From assembly GCA_963662175.1 (NCBI GenBank), contig OY759218.1, positions 5,572,001 through 5,636,000 on the forward strand: 64,000 nucleotides of DNA, written 5' to 3'. Made by a program: the position numbers and the translations under genes. The notes under the pieces are model-generated. The model did no database searches. It saw only the letters and a list, made by a program, of their open reading frames with translations, and was not told the DNA's origin. Below are positions 11,097-21,930 of this stretch, piece by piece; the first letter of the stretch is position 1, and every line of letters begins with the position of its first letter. Origin of the DNA: Aradus depressus. Taxonomy: Eukaryota; Arthropoda; Insecta; Hemiptera; Aradidae.

Positions 11097-11689
11097 TTGC
11101 CGGATTCGGCTGGGGCTCCTCGGGGTTTCGAGTCGGTCGGGCACACATGGAGAACGGTGTACTGTATTGTTAACAACGGTATGAGTGATGGTCACTGGCG
11201 CGGGATTAAGTTCCCTCAAAACTTGAATCAGTGTATGAGTGATGGTCACTGGCGCGGGATTAAGTTCCCTCAAAACTTGAATCAGTGTATGAGTGATGGT
11301 CACTGGCGCGGGATTAAGTTCCCCCAAAACCTGAATGGAGTTATGTTACCCAAGTTGGAAAGTGATGGTTTTGTATTTCGGTTGTGTGCTCGACGGGTTT
11401 GAGACCCTGGTGGGTCGCGGCCGGTTCGGTACCTCCGCTCCTCTGCTGTGTGGTCTTCTGGCGTCCTGCTCGCCTTCTGGCTTCCTGCTCGCCTTCATGA
11501 CTGTGTAGTGTGGTGGCCCCATTCCTCTTCAGGGGCATTGCGCGTCCGTATCTTGCTTTTTTACAAAATTATTGCTATAAATTTCAGTTTTTTCTTATGA
11601 TTGTTCTTCTTTAATTGCTTTGTCCTTAAACCAAGGTACCTGTGAAAAATTTTCCAAAATGATCATCATGGTAAAAAAAAAAAAAAAAC
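11097..11689 (+). mobile_element. poly(A)-tailed retroposon with 10-bp target duplication
   Basis: Flanked by identical 10-mers ACCGCCTCTT at 11087..11096 and 11690..11699. The right end carries a 16-A tail (11673..11688). The head is GC-rich, followed by three 54-bp tandem units at 11181..11342, then AT-rich sequence. No reverse transcriptase is present, so this is a SINE, a truncated LINE or a processed transcript. The two overlapping open frames (11046..11402 plus, 11064..11327 minus) come from the 54-bp repeat being a multiple of three. Confidence 0.8.
11181..11342. repeat. 54-bp tandem repeat, 3 units
   Basis: ATGAGTGATGGTCACTGGCG starts at 11181, 11235 and 11289. The first two units are nearly identical; the third is slightly diverged at its end. 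It lies inside the retroposon. Confidence 0.95.
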
Positions 11690-12214
11690 ACCGCCTCTTT
11701 CCAAAAATGAACAAAAAAAAGTCCTGTCTGCCTGTATGTTTGTGTCTGTGAACACGATAACTCCCGATAAAATGAATAGATATATATGACATTTTATATG
11801 CGTATCCAGAACCTAAAAAGGATACCTATTGATTTTCAGCAAAGTCGGGAAAAGATAAAAGGGATGGAGGGGAGTGGTTTTTAACATAATAATTGCCGAT
11901 GTAATGAACCGTATTGTGTCACGAAAGTGTCAACAATGTTCGGTCTAATTGGTCTAAGGAAAGGGGGACCAGAGGAGGGGTATTTTACTCAATAACTCTT
12001 TTTACTGCCTGCGTAATGACGTATCGACAAGAAATTTTATATATGGATCAAGGACCAAATGTTGTAATGAATGTATCGACACGAAATGTAGTATGAGTAT
12101 TCAAAAGTCACTGAGGAAGACACACATATCTGTGAATTGGTTTCTGATGGAGAGCGAAAACTTGATTAATTCTCGCTGGGGCAGTACATTGCCGTTGATT
12201 TATAGACGACTTTT

Positions 12215-12562
12215 TTTTCTTTGCGTTGATTCATGAGAAGTTGATATTATCATATAGTATTTGTCTGCATCTCCATAATTTCATGGGTTGTCATTGGATT
12301 GATAATGACCAAATTTTTGCAATAAACACACCCCTTAGCCCCCCGACTGGCTACCCCTCTCCAAAGCCACTTTAAACCGATCTAGAAGACACATCAGTGT
12401 AACAAACCATTCTAAACTGGCTTCCATTCTGATGCCAAGAACAACACCTCCCTGCTAAAACTAGAAAGGAAGATCCTTATATTGTTTTTTTTATATCTCC
12501 TTGAACGGGACTCAACCGTATACGGGACTCTACACTACACAAATTCTCCAGCTTCCTCATCA
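12215..12562. other. unassigned stretch
   Basis: No gene supported. Bases near 12330..12400 are C-rich and could be decayed LINE coding sequence, but no motif is clear. Confidence 0.4.
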
Positions 12563-12690
12563 TCAAATCACCGCTAATGTACTTCCCCAGCAAGAATTAA
12601 TTATTTAGGTTTTCACTTTCCTTCCAAAACCAATCGACCCTTTGTGCTAAAATTGATGAATCTGTATATTAAACTTTGTGTCCATACTTT
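12563..12690 (-). repeat. family A fragment
   Basis: AAATCACCGCTAATGTACTTCCCC through CCAATCGACCCTTTGTGCTA. Stops where the family P fragment begins. Confidence 0.8.
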
Positions 12691-12693
12691 GGA

Positions 12694-12755
12694 TGATATT
12701 TAACATTTTTGCAGAGATATTGTGAAACACTTGATAAAAATAAAGAAAACGTAAA
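12694..12755 (+). repeat. family P fragment, 5' flank only
   Basis: ATATTTAACATTTTTGCAGA and GATATTGTGAAACACTTGAT match the 5' part of the hammerhead element at 14312..14605. The palindromic ribozyme part is absent. Confidence 0.6.
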
Positions 12756-12765
12756 GCTGGGGAGT

Positions 12766-12978
12766 TTAAAAGTCGTCGGTGACTCTCCAACAATGTACGT
12801 CCCCAGAGCAAATTAATCAACTAAGTTTTTGCTCTTCCTCTGAAACCAATTTACCGATTTGCCTGAAACTCAATAGGTGTCTTACTCAGTGACTTCTGAA
12901 TCCTCATTAAATTGCATCTTGATACATTCGTTATATCGGAAGATATTGGAGTATTTGAGTTGAGCCCCCCTCCTACGA
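12766..12978 (-). repeat. family A copy ending in a C run
   Basis: Starts TAAAAGTCGTCGGTGACTCT. It runs to the C-rich segment between monomers, where a run of 28 C residues (12979..13006) replaces the usual sequence. Confidence 0.8.
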
Positions 12979-13009
<31 letters not shown>

Positions 13010-13111
13010 AATCATTCCCTTCCCTCCATAACTAACTAAACCAAAAGACAGGACATTTTTCAGATGAGGAGGTCGGGGAACCTTACAGGGAACAAAGAAA
13101 TCATAGGTATT

Positions 13112-13262
13112 GAATTTCCCCAGCTTGAGTTTTGTATAATCACTTTTTTTTTCGCTCTCCGCCTAAGCCCTTCTTCAGCTTTGCTTAATTTGACTGAAAA
13201 TCAACTAACATCTTATTTAGGGACTTCTCAATCCATTTATAAAATTTTAATATTCAATCTTA
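13112..13262 (-). repeat. family A fragment
   Basis: CCCCAGCTTGAGTTTTGTAT to ATCTTATTTAGGGACTTCTC. The open frame 13064..13300 is a shadow. Confidence 0.7.
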
Positions 13263-13402
13263 GAAGAACAATGACATACGAAATTACGGGTAAAATGTAA
13301 GCACACCCATTTCATCATACAATTTGTTTTCATTCAATTACATTTACGAATAATTAATATTAGTTTTTTACGTCTGTTGTAATGACAGTTTTTTTTTTTT
13401 CA

Positions 13403-13660
13403 GGTGTTCTTATAAGCTTCAGGTTACACATATACAATTTTGTATCGATACATTCATTCTATCGGCAGTTATTCCAGTTTTTGAGTTAAGCCTTCCCCCT
13501 ACTCCGCCCTTCCCTTTGGTCGATTTGGCTGAAAATCGTTAGATGTAGTTTTTAGAAGGTTCTGGATTCATATATAAAATTTCATATCATTACATTTATT
13601 GTATAGGGAGTTATCATGTTCAGAGACACATACAGCATTTTTTTTTGAATTTTTGGCCGA
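13403..13660 (-). repeat. family A fragment
   Basis: CAGGTGTTCTTATAAGCTTC, CATTCATTCTATCGGCAGTT and GTATAGGGAGTTATCATGTT mark two monomer boundaries. Confidence 0.8.
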
Positions 13661-13681
13661 TTATACTTTTGGGGGAATAAA

Positions 13682-13773
13682 ACTGGGCCTCGGCCTGGTT
13701 TCGTACCCGCGATCTAGAGCTTAGTAGACAAGCACGCTATTATATTAATGCTCTGAGCTACCGGTGCCCTCGC
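13682..13773 (-). repeat. SINE head with tRNA-like promoter boxes
   Basis: The reverse complement reads GCACCGGTAGCTCAGAGC and GATCGCGGGTACGAAACC, resembling tRNA A and B boxes. It ends in GGCCGAGGCCCAG where the body is lost. There is a short inserted run (TTAATATAATA) between the boxes. It is not a tRNA gene because the anticodon arm does not fold. Confidence 0.7.
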
Positions 13774-14214
13774 TGACAATTTTTTTTTGTTATTAATGCT
13801 CTTCCCAAGTGTTTCTTGCGTTCAGGTTTAAGAATGAGCCGTGAGGTGAAAAAAATGGCTGTGAATGGCGAAGTGCCAACACGAAACTACCACTGAATGA
13901 CCTATATGTTCGCAACTGAACTCCGGTTCGCCTCCCAACAAACACAAAACAATACGAATGCATTATTCCAAGCGACTGATAGACACACAACACATGTCTC
14001 AGTCTATTTTAGAAAAGACTAGACCATTAAACCCACAACAAATAAAACAAGACGCAAGCAAATAAACGACATCACTGATTATTTTCTCAAAACCTTAATG
14101 AACCGTTTATGAATGACAAACTCCCAGTTTCATTCTTTAATAAGAAATTCACGCATGATACCTCAATGATCCTTTTGGGTAAGATTGTTTACTAGGGGAA
14201 ATGGAGGGCGGGCG
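13774..14214. other. unassigned stretch
   Basis: No family recognised. The minus-strand frame 13793..13993 has no recognisable domain. Confidence 0.4.
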
Positions 14215-14299
14215 GTGTATCTTCCCCAGCCACAATATCACCTATGATCTTGTCTTTTCCTCTGAACCCAATTTACCGATTTGGTTGAAAATTTCTAAC
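14215..14299 (-). repeat. family A fragment interrupted by family P
   Basis: ATCTTCCCCAGCCACAATAT through CCCAATTTACCGATTTGGTTG. Ends at the family P target duplication. Confidence 0.65.
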
Positions 14300-14311
14300 C
14301 TTTACACAATA

Positions 14312-14605
14312 ATGATACTTAGCGGTTTTTGCAGAGATATTGTGAAACACTTATCAAAAATTAAGAAAAACGTATGTTTTTTGAAAATATTCTCCATTCC
14401 ACAAAATATATTGGAGTACTTTCGGTATTGTTACTATCTTCAGCCACGACTTAACAAACACATCAGTATTGTATACATTAGTACTGATGTATTTATTAAG
14501 TCGTGGCTGAAGATGGTAGCAATACCGAAAGTACTACCATATATTTTATATATCTTGTGAAATAGACAATTTTTTCAAAAAACATACGTTTTTCTTTATT
14601 TTTTT
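14312..14605 (+). mobile_element. family P foldback element with hammerhead core
   Basis: It lies between CTTTACACAATA (14300..14311) and CTTTACACTATA (14606..14617), a 12-bp duplication with one mismatch. A short unique 5' part (TTTTTGCAGAGATATTGTGA) is followed by two long inverted arms, about 14363..14478 and 14483..14605. The right arm holds a complete hammerhead core; the left arm holds the reverse complement with a weakened stem II. No coding sequence is present. Relatives lie at 41238, 47784 and 39623. Confidence 0.75.
14504..14539 (+). ncRNA. hammerhead ribozyme core
   Basis: Reading 5' to 3': stem I strand TGG (14504..14506), CTGAAGA, one T, stem II GGTA with GCAA tetraloop and TACC, then GAAA (14527..14530). 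GTACT follows, forming the self-complementary stem III AGTACT with the last A of GAAA. Then comes A as the cleavage-site nucleotide (14536), and CCA pairs with the first TGG. All invariant core positions of the hammerhead are present. The very short palindromic stem III suggests it would work as a dimer, as reported for Penelope-type hammerheads. Stem I shows only 3 clear pairs. Confidence 0.7.
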
Positions 14606-14639
14606 CTTTACACTATATACACAGCTGATATACCCACCC

Positions 14640-15262
14640 ATCCATCAACACAACTCCACATCTTTGGATATACTGTTATCCTCTCTCCTCATCCCCACAC
14701 GGTCCTATCATCCAGAACACCTGATATCCCTTCAGTCCTGATCCAAAAAGTGGAGAGTGAAGGTGAACGACAAGAAGACAGTTCACATCGTCTTTACTCT
14801 TCGTCGAAAATATACCTAACCTCCAGGGTACCTATACAATCCCATCTCTAAAAACGAAATCCGTTATCTAGGCCTCATACTCGACGAACGACTAACTTGG
14901 AATCTTCACGCGCGTCTGAAAACACAAGAAATAAACCGATGTTATAAGGGACTTTGAAAACAAAACGACTTATATACAACGCATTACTCAAACTTATCTG
15001 GACTTACGGACTTGAACTCTGGGGTTCTGCCAAGGCTTCCAATCTCCAGCGCATCCATTCCTTCAAACCAAAATCCTTTCCAGAATAGCCAATGCTCCTT
15101 ATTACGTCTCCAACAAAATTCTTCACACTGACCTTGACGTACCTTTTGTCACCGAAGTTGCTAAATCCAAGTATAAAAAATTGTTTTTCCTCTCTTAGTT
15201 CCAATAATAATCCTCCGACTAATAAGTCCGTGCCCTCCATTCTGCGACACTTCTGAATCATC
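14640..15262 (+). pseudogene. Jockey-like LINE, reverse transcriptase C-terminal remnant
   Basis: Translated pieces in shifting plus frames follow the C-terminal part of Jockey-type polymerases. An upstream piece resembles KNEIRYLGLILDERLTWN. Next is NALLKLIWTYGLELWGSAK, then RIHSF and RIANAPYYVSNKILHTDL, then VPFVTEVAKSKYKKLF. Frameshifts and stops occur throughout, and no catalytic YADD box is included. The open frame on the minus strand (15004..15261) is a shadow. Two other pieces of the same type occur at 37280..37640 and 57626..57760. Confidence 0.8.
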
Positions 15263-15264
15263 TA

Positions 15265-15470
15265 AATTTTGGGTTGGTGTATTCGCTTTATCGACAGTCT
15301 TTAGGGTATTTGAGTTAACCCCTCCTCTGATCCCCCACTTTCCTTGGGCCGATTTGTCTGAAAATCAATACACGCTTTCCTAATGGGGTTCTGCAAACAC
15401 ATATGAAATTTCGTGTCGACATATTCATTCTGCCTGGAGGTATGATGTTCATAGACACATGGACAGTCAG
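15265..15470 (-). repeat. family A fragment, head-to-head pair
   Basis: TTCGCTTTATCGACAGTCTT to CAGGAATTCGTTCAG in minus orientation. It is followed directly by a plus-orientation copy, giving an inverted pair. Confidence 0.8.
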
Positions 15471-15481
15471 GAATTCGTTCA

Positions 15482-15790
15482 GAAATGTTGTTAGTCTGTC
15501 TGTGAACATAATAACTCCCGATAGAATGAGTATGTCGACATGAAATTTCACATGTAAATTCAAAACCCCGTGAGGACAGCACTTATTAATTTCCGCGAAA
15601 TCGGCCAAAGGGAAGGGGTGGATCAGAGAAGGCTGGCTCGACTCACAAACCCTAATAATTACTGAGGTAATGAGTGTATCGACACAAAATTTAGTATGAG
15701 GATTCACAAGCCCCTATGTAAGTCAACCGCTGATTTTTAGAGAAAACGCAATTGATTGATTCGTGATTTACTGACGACTTTTTTGTTTTC
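15482..15790 (+). repeat. family A copy
   Basis: GAACATAATAACTCCCGATA through AATAATTACTGAGGTAATGA to ACTGACGACTTTTTTG. The 5' palindrome is missing. Confidence 0.8.
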
Positions 15791-16309
15791 ATTTTGATAC
15801 GGAAAACATTCAACTCTGAAATGATGATTATACGTGTATATCCTCCCTGTACTACGGGAACTTTTTACTTATTTTTACTTTACTGTTTTGCTCAAATAGA
15901 AGAACATTTGTTGCTTGGTTGGAGGTCCTTGTGTACTCCCGATTAGGGCAGAAAGAACGACAATTATGGATTAATAGCCTGAAGGGTTGCCGTAAAGAAG
16001 AAGAAAAAAAAAAGAATTAAATCTTGATTTTTAGAGGGTTCAATTGCAATTTCCTTGGAATCGGAATTTCCCCCCCCTTTCAAGCGGAAAAAGGGTGGTT
16101 TGCTTGACAATTAGGAGGAGATTTAAAAAGGCAAAACTCATTATGTAGGCTGGGTGCTTTTTGTCCACTGAGGGAGGACTTGGGCCTTCAATAATGAGGG
16201 AAATGAGGTGCCCCAACATGCCAAACCCTGAATTAGACTCCCCCCTTCCCTTTTTGTCAACCAGAAAAGCCAATATTTGTATTACCTTTATAAATAGTAT
16301 TGGGGAATG
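15791..16309. other. unassigned stretch
   Basis: No gene or repeat family recognised. The minus frame 16040..16324 (94 codons) has no recognisable motif. Confidence 0.4.
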
Positions 16310-16372
16310 TATATAATCGCCCAAAAATCCGATGATGTTTTACCGGAGTTTCACGTTTCCTATTACTCAAAA
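16310..16372 (+). repeat. family A 5' fragment
   Basis: ATATAATCGCCCAAAAATCCG and TTTTACCGGAGTTTCACGTT. A small minus-orientation scrap follows at 16373..16410. Confidence 0.6.
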
Positions 16373-16585
16373 ATTATTTATCAAATAAGTTTTTCGCTCT
16401 TCCCCGGAGCCAAATGCTAAATAGAATTTATACTGTAACGAAATTTGATTGATATTGAATCATAATATTAAATAACTAAAATTTTATAGAAAATTGTTGC
16501 GTAATTGAGCAAAATGTTGACTTTTGCAATTCAAATTGATAATTTCCGCTCTATTTATTAAATCTGGTTTTAATAACAAGTCTGC

Positions 16586-16680
16586 AGCATTTTACTTCCC
16601 CAAGTATGCACAGCATAGAAGTTATGTATTCAGGCGAAATTCCATGTTCACGTTTCTCCTGCATCTCAAGTTTTGACCTA
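16586..16680 (+). repeat. family A 5' fragment
   Basis: CAGCATTTTACTTCCCCAAG to TTCACGTTTCTCCTGCATCT. Confidence 0.7.
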
Positions 16681-16689
16681 AAACCCCCC

Positions 16690-17237
16690 AAAAAAAAAAA
16701 AAACAGTCACTGGCAATGTACTTCCCCAAAACGAATCAATTAACTTTTCGCTCTACCTCTAAAACTAGTCGACCCTTTGCGCTAATATTTAACAGTTGAC
16801 TTACATAGGGGCTCCTAAATCCTCACTAAATTTTGTGACGACAAATTCATTACATCGGCAGTTATTAGCCCCCCGTTCCGCCCTTCCCTTCTGGCGATTC
16901 CGCTGAAAATTAATAAGTTTCGTTCTCATGGAATGTTGAATTCACATATGAGATTTCGTGTCGATATATTCATTATACCGGCACTTATTTATGTTATGTT
17001 AAGCTTCCCCCCTATTCCCCCTTTGGTCGATTTGACTGAAAAAACAATAGGTGTCGTCGTTAGAGGGTTCTGGATACACATATAAAGTTTCGTGCCGTTA
17101 CATTCATTATATCGGGAGTTATCGTGTCCACAGACACACAGTCAGATAGAAATGGTTTTTTTTCATATTTCGAATTTGGAGGTCGAAAAACATGAAATTC
17201 CATAATTTCCCCTCTACTTCGTATATCTGGGGAAGTA
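16690..17237 (-). repeat. family A copy, near full length reference
   Basis: Minus orientation with both ends: AGTCACTGGCAATGTACTTCCC at the left and ACTTCGTATATCTGGGGAAGT at the right. The three internal boundaries TACATCGGCAG (16851), TATACCGGCAC (16974) and TATATCGGGAG (17105) lie 123 and about 134 bp apart, showing the monomer structure. Confidence 0.9.
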
Positions 17238-17269
17238 AGAAATGCATTGGTGGTGCGTTATAACATTCT

Positions 17270-17457
17270 TCGTATTCATCCTATCTCAAATAAGGCACGT
17301 TAGCCATTGCAACTCTTCGTATTCATCCTATCTCAAATAAGGCACGTTAGCCATTGCAACTCTTCGTATTCGTCCTATCTCAAATAAGGCACGTTAGCCA
17401 TTGCAACTCTTCGTATTCATCCTATGTCAAATAAGGCACGTTAGCCATTGCAACTTT
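17270..17457. repeat. 47-bp minisatellite, 4 units
   Basis: CTATCTCAAATAAGGCACGT recurs every 47 bp from 17281. Units are almost identical (single changes such as CGTCC and ATGTC), so the expansion is recent. Confidence 0.95.
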
Positions 17458-17900
17458 AATATGGAACATTTTTGGTGAAGAACTATTTTTCGATAGGAGT
17501 AACAGTTTTCGAGTAAATTAAATAATTTTGAGAAGGGGAGGGAGAGAGAGAGAGAGAGAGGGTGATCTCTATCCGGTTGGGATAAGAAAGTCCTGTAATG
17601 GCTACATCTCATATATATTTATTATTATTACTTTTACCTTATTTTTTATTTTTTTATACCTATAATAAAAGGTTGAATTATAATCGTGCGAAAATTCGAG
17701 TTCGAGGTTTCAACGTTTGAAGGTCCCCTGAATATGTAGCATATTCGCGATGATGTTTGTCTCTGTCTGTGTGTGTGTGTGTGTGATATTGGAAAGTTGT
17801 GAGTGCTCTACCATGAAAACGATTGTAGTTATGAACTTGAAATTTGGAATGAAAAGGTCACATGCCATTAATTCTTTATTTCGAGTATTTTCAATCGGTA
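17458..17900 (+). repeat. family C copy, rearranged
   Basis: Contains GGAACATTTTTGGTGAAGAA, GGTGATCTCTATCCGGTTGG, AAGTCCTGTAATGGCTACAT and GCGATGATGTTTGTCTCTGT, in an order that differs from the copy at 61915. Includes a GA run at 17538..17561 and a GT run near 17766..17784. Confidence 0.65.
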
Positions 17901-18179
17901 ATATTACCATAAGTAAATTTGATGATAATAAAACAAAAGTATATATGTAGGTACATCATATGGTTATGTAGAAAATAATAAATAATAAAATATATACATA
18001 TATGTATTACAAATAAATAATAATGGTCTACATACAAAACAATATAATATATACAAAACAAAGTGCAAGTATTAAATTTAAAGAATAATAAAGATAAAGT
18101 AAATAATTATATAAATATGAAAGCCTTTCAACCTGAGACCCCTCGAAACACCCCCTAAATATATTTTTGCTAAATTACA

Positions 18180-18571
18180 ATAGAGGTCTCTCGGCCAGCA
18201 CCGTCTCAGTCTTCGAGGTGGATTATCTGGAAGGGAATGGGATGACAAGAGTCGAGCAATTGGATTGACATGGGAAGAAAGGTTAGAGTGGAAAGTGTAG
18301 AAGCGGGACTTGATGAGGTCAATAAGAAATGGAGGGTAAGGTTGGAAACATAGAAGGGAGCATCGACAATTGTTCTTAGGGCTTTGATTGGAAAGACTGG
18401 ATATGCTTCATGTTAGATTTAGGAAAACTGAAATACACACACATATATATGTAGATATATATGTACTCATCTTGTTATTGTTTTCTTCATAGTTCATTTA
18501 TTGTGTTATCACTGCATGTACCTACCAATTGTAAATATTCGAAATAAAGAATTAAAAAAAAAAAAAAAATG
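18180..18571 (+). repeat. probable 3' end of a poly(A) retroelement
   Basis: The segment ends with GAAATAAAGAATT followed by 16 A residues, a polyadenylation signal plus tail arrangement. Upstream is non-repetitive within the window. No coding motif is visible, and no target duplication was found. Confidence 0.4.
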
Positions 18572-18941
18572 AAGAGCCGGATATTGCAAAAACGTGATCA
18601 AGACAAAATTCTTAGAAATAAAGTAATAAAAGTTAACTGAACAAATTTGACAAAAAAGAGATGGCGAATGTGCCAACATGCGCCGCACTTGTACTTCCGT
18701 TTGCTTTTTCTTTCACTTTTACGGTTTCCGGATTGAGCTTAACCTAGAAATTGAAGTTATTGTTCATTATTATTATTATATATAAAGTATAAATCTTCTT
18801 TTAAAATCTCATCCGGTTTTTTTATTCATCTTAACAACCCGGGCAACGTTATAGCTGTTTAATGTTTTTATCCATAAAAGAAAACATTTCGAAGATGAAG
18901 CCGTTACTATTTTTTTAAAGTAAAATTTATCTTCAATCTAC
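18572..18941. other. unassigned stretch
   Basis: No gene or family recognised. Confidence 0.4.
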
Positions 18942-19160
18942 ATTCCCAGCCTGAATTTATAATGAGCCAAGTTTTCGCTCTCGTTCTAAATCTTTCTCCT
19001 CTTCGGCCGATCTGGCTGAAAATCATTAGATGTGATTCTGAATTTATATATAAAATTTTGTTGTGAGTTATTGCGTTTATAGACATACTAACCTGTTCTT
19101 CCACAGCTACGCAAAGTGTGGGTGAAGTTATGTAATCGTTTAAAAATTCGATTCGATATG
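18942..19160. repeat. two family A fragments in opposite orientation
   Basis: 18942..19095 is minus orientation (CTTCGGCCGATCTGGCTGAA). 19096..19160 is a plus-orientation 5' end (CCACAGCTACGCAAAGTGTG and GAAGTTATGTAATCGTTTA). Confidence 0.75.
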
Positions 19161-19189
19161 GATATTTGATATCGAACTATAATATTATG

Positions 19190-19575
19190 TAAAAAAAAAT
19201 CGTCTGTGAATCACCTTCTATTTACTTCCCCAACACGAATTACTCAATAACGTTTTGGCCCTCTCTGAAACCAATTCACCTTTTGGGCTAAAACAGAATA
19301 TTTGACTTACCTAGTGGCTTCTGAATCCTAATACTAATTTTTGTGTTACATTCATTACATGGGCAGTTATTTGAGTCGACCCCCTTCTCTGGTCCCCCCT
19401 TCCCCTCGATCCATTTTGCGGAAAATTGAAAATTGATACTTTCATCCTTATCGGGAATTGAATATACATATCAAATTTCGTGTCAATATATACGGCAGTT
19501 ATTAGAGTTTTTGTGTTAAGCCTCCCCTTTAATTTCCCTCACCTTTGGCCGATTTGGCTGAAAATTAAATCAAAA
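19190..19575 (-). repeat. family A copy
   Basis: AAATCGTCTGTGAATCACCTT through two monomer boundaries to GCCGATTTGGCTGAAAATTA. The right end is missing. Confidence 0.85.
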
Positions 19576-19607
19576 AATTCTGTAGATACGCCAATACTAA
19601 CATGAGA

Positions 19608-19900
19608 AACTTTTTACTTCTATAGCTATACGAAGTAGGTATAGGGGAAGTTATGTATAGGACAGAAATTTGAAGTTGAGTTTTCCCCGGAATTTCATGC
19701 TTTCCAATACCCTCATTCCAAAAAATTAAATGTCTGTCTGTTTGTGAACACGATAAATCCCGATAGAATGAACGTTCCTATGTTTGTCAACTGCAGATTT
19801 GCTTCCCAAACTGTCGATTGGTTTTAGAGCGAGAGTAAAACCTTAGTTGATTAATTCATACTGGGGAAGTACATTGTCGGTGATTTACCGACGACTTTTT
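19608..19900 (+). repeat. family A copy, internally deleted
   Basis: Both ends are present: CTTTTTACTTCTATAGCTATACG at the left and TTGTCGGTGATTTACCGACG at the right. The middle two monomers are missing. Confidence 0.85.
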
Positions 19901-20459
19901 CTCAATTGTTTTTCTTGCCTCAATAGAGACGTGGTTCTGGGACTCGAACAGAGGGTGAACTGGAGGGTTCCACCGAGTAATAAGTTAACAATATTGGGGA
20001 AGTTTCGAATTAGGAACAGAATTGTCCCTTAGACAAGCGGGAATCATCTGGCACACAATAAGTGATCATTACAGGGTCCGAACTTCCAATTAGACATTCA
20101 CAATTACACACATACACAAACACACATTATTCAAAAATACACACACGACCCCTTCACAAGTGTATTGACAATTACACACACACATCCCGTGTAACCAAAC
20201 TAGATTTGCGAGTCCGTCGCAGCTTTATTACATTAAGCCCCAGTCTGAAAACTTCACAGCCCCATGACCTTTCTGAGACCTTTTCAGAGAACAATCCTCT
20301 GAATTCGATTCACTTCAAATGTGCAATATGGGGTGGTACTCTTTCCTTTCCCTTCATTTTAGAGACAGAATTTAAACCTGAATTTGAAAAGTTTTTATTC
20401 GAGAGAATTTGATCCGTTGAGCATTAAAATACTAAAGCCTTCCCGCAGCCTATTGGCAA
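19901..20459. other. unassigned stretch with CA-rich part
   Basis: No gene supported. Bases 20095..20195 are ACAC-rich. The frame 20062..20412 reads through this simple sequence. Confidence 0.4.
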
Positions 20460-21260
20460 AAACAGGGTTTCCTATTAATGATATTCCCTCTTTCTAATCC
20501 ATTTCGCAATCACCTAATATCGCAACGGATAAGGAAGATGTTACTGTATTCTGTAAAGCTTACATCTGTATTTCGTATAACTTAAGGCTAAGACCGCTTT
20601 CCATTCTCAGGGATGAAAAAGGTTTTCCCATTTCCCAAAGGCACTGTACCGTAACGGATATCGGAGTTTCTGTTGCATTTCGTTGACCCTAGTCTACAGT
20701 CTTAGGGTAGAAAAGGATTTTCGACTCTCTACGTGCTGATTCCTTAGTATTTCCCCATTGTCATTCCCTATTCCTAATCAATTTTTCAAATGCCTGGTAC
20801 CATATCGAATACTGGAGATTATGATGCATTTCTTTGACCTTAGTCTGCAGTCTCAGTTATGAAAACGTTTTCTAACTGGACACTTGCGTATTCCTATAAA
20901 TTTTCTCATTGATCATTCCCTATTTCTATTCCATTTGCCAAATGCCTGGCACCATAACATATATTGGTTATTATGATATATTTAGTTGACCTTAACATAC
21001 TGTCTCAGATATGAAAAAGGTTTTCCAATTAGCCACTAACTTATTCATATAAATTTCTCATTGATCATTCCCTATTCCTAAACCGTTTCCCAAATACCTA
21101 GAGTAGGTACCTTAGTGGATACTGGAGATTTTGGAGCATTTCGTTGACCTTAGTCTGCATTGTCAGGGAAGAAAAAAGTTACATAACCAACCACTTGCGT
21201 ATTCCAGAAAATGTTACCCATTCTTCATTCCCAACTTCAATCTACTTCCCGAATTAAGCG
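20460..21260. repeat. degenerate satellite, about 150-bp period
   Basis: TCATTCCCTATT-like blocks at 20761, 20913, 21064 and a decayed one at 21225 are spaced 152, 151 and 161 bp. A related block at 20484 is about two periods upstream. Between them recur CTTAGTCTGCAGTCTCAG, GATACTGGAGATT and TTTCGTTGACC-type segments. About five diverged units. Confidence 0.8.
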
Positions 21261-21930
21261 TATCTCCGTATTTATAGTTATTTTTGTATTTCCTTTTGAT
21301 AAAGCCCCAGGATGTTGAAAGAAGAAAAATATCATAAAAGGTATTCTGTAATGGGGACTGGTGATTACTGTAGCGAGGGGATCATTGGAAACAGAAGGTG
21401 GGGAGGTAATATGGAACGGAGGAGTGCTCCAGGTATTCTGTGATCATGGATGGTAAACAGCAAACAGACAGTTCAAAGGATGTTTACCCCTCTATCATTT
21501 GTACAATGCTGGATCATATAGCCCCATCCTGTTGCCTAAATTTCCTTTGGAGCCCCAAACCTTGGCGCATTGAGCTTCTACACCAAAGGGAACCCACACA
21601 CCGGTCCCCCTCGATTATTTAGTACATTTGTATGTTCTACCATTCTCCCTTCAAATGTTATCCTTGGAAAGGGACAGCATATACATATGAAATCAGCTAC
21701 CAGGTTTCCAAATAAATAATTTAGTCTACCATTACGAAGAGTACTGATACAGTAGCGCACTAAGAAACGAAACTTGAATACAAAATATATATGAAACATA
21801 TTGACCTAAAACAAACAAGATTTTGACCATCAGAAGTGTTCTTTGGTACTGCAATTGGAGAATAGATATCAAATGTTGCCCTCAAATTTCCTACACTCAT
21901 GAAGCTATTCAGAAATGAGCAACGAATAAT
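21261..21930. other. unassigned stretch
   Basis: No gene, repeat family or motif recognised. Confidence 0.4.

Larger units (their letters stand above)
11019..12214 (+). repeat. family A copy split by mariner and a retroposon
   Basis: The same copy begins at 9483 (TACTTCCCCAACTA). It resumes here after the mariner element with GTTCAGTGTTGAGTTTTCAC and is broken at 11097..11689. It resumes again with CCAAAAATGAACAAAAAAAA and runs through the monomers to GACGACTTTTTTTT. Without insertions it would be about 600 bp. Confidence 0.85.

Noticed and set aside
11046..11402. 118-codon frame with three copies of an 18-residue repeat
   Set aside because: The 54-bp DNA repeat is a multiple of three, so any open frame is triplicated. 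The opposite strand is open as well. It crosses the retroposon boundary.
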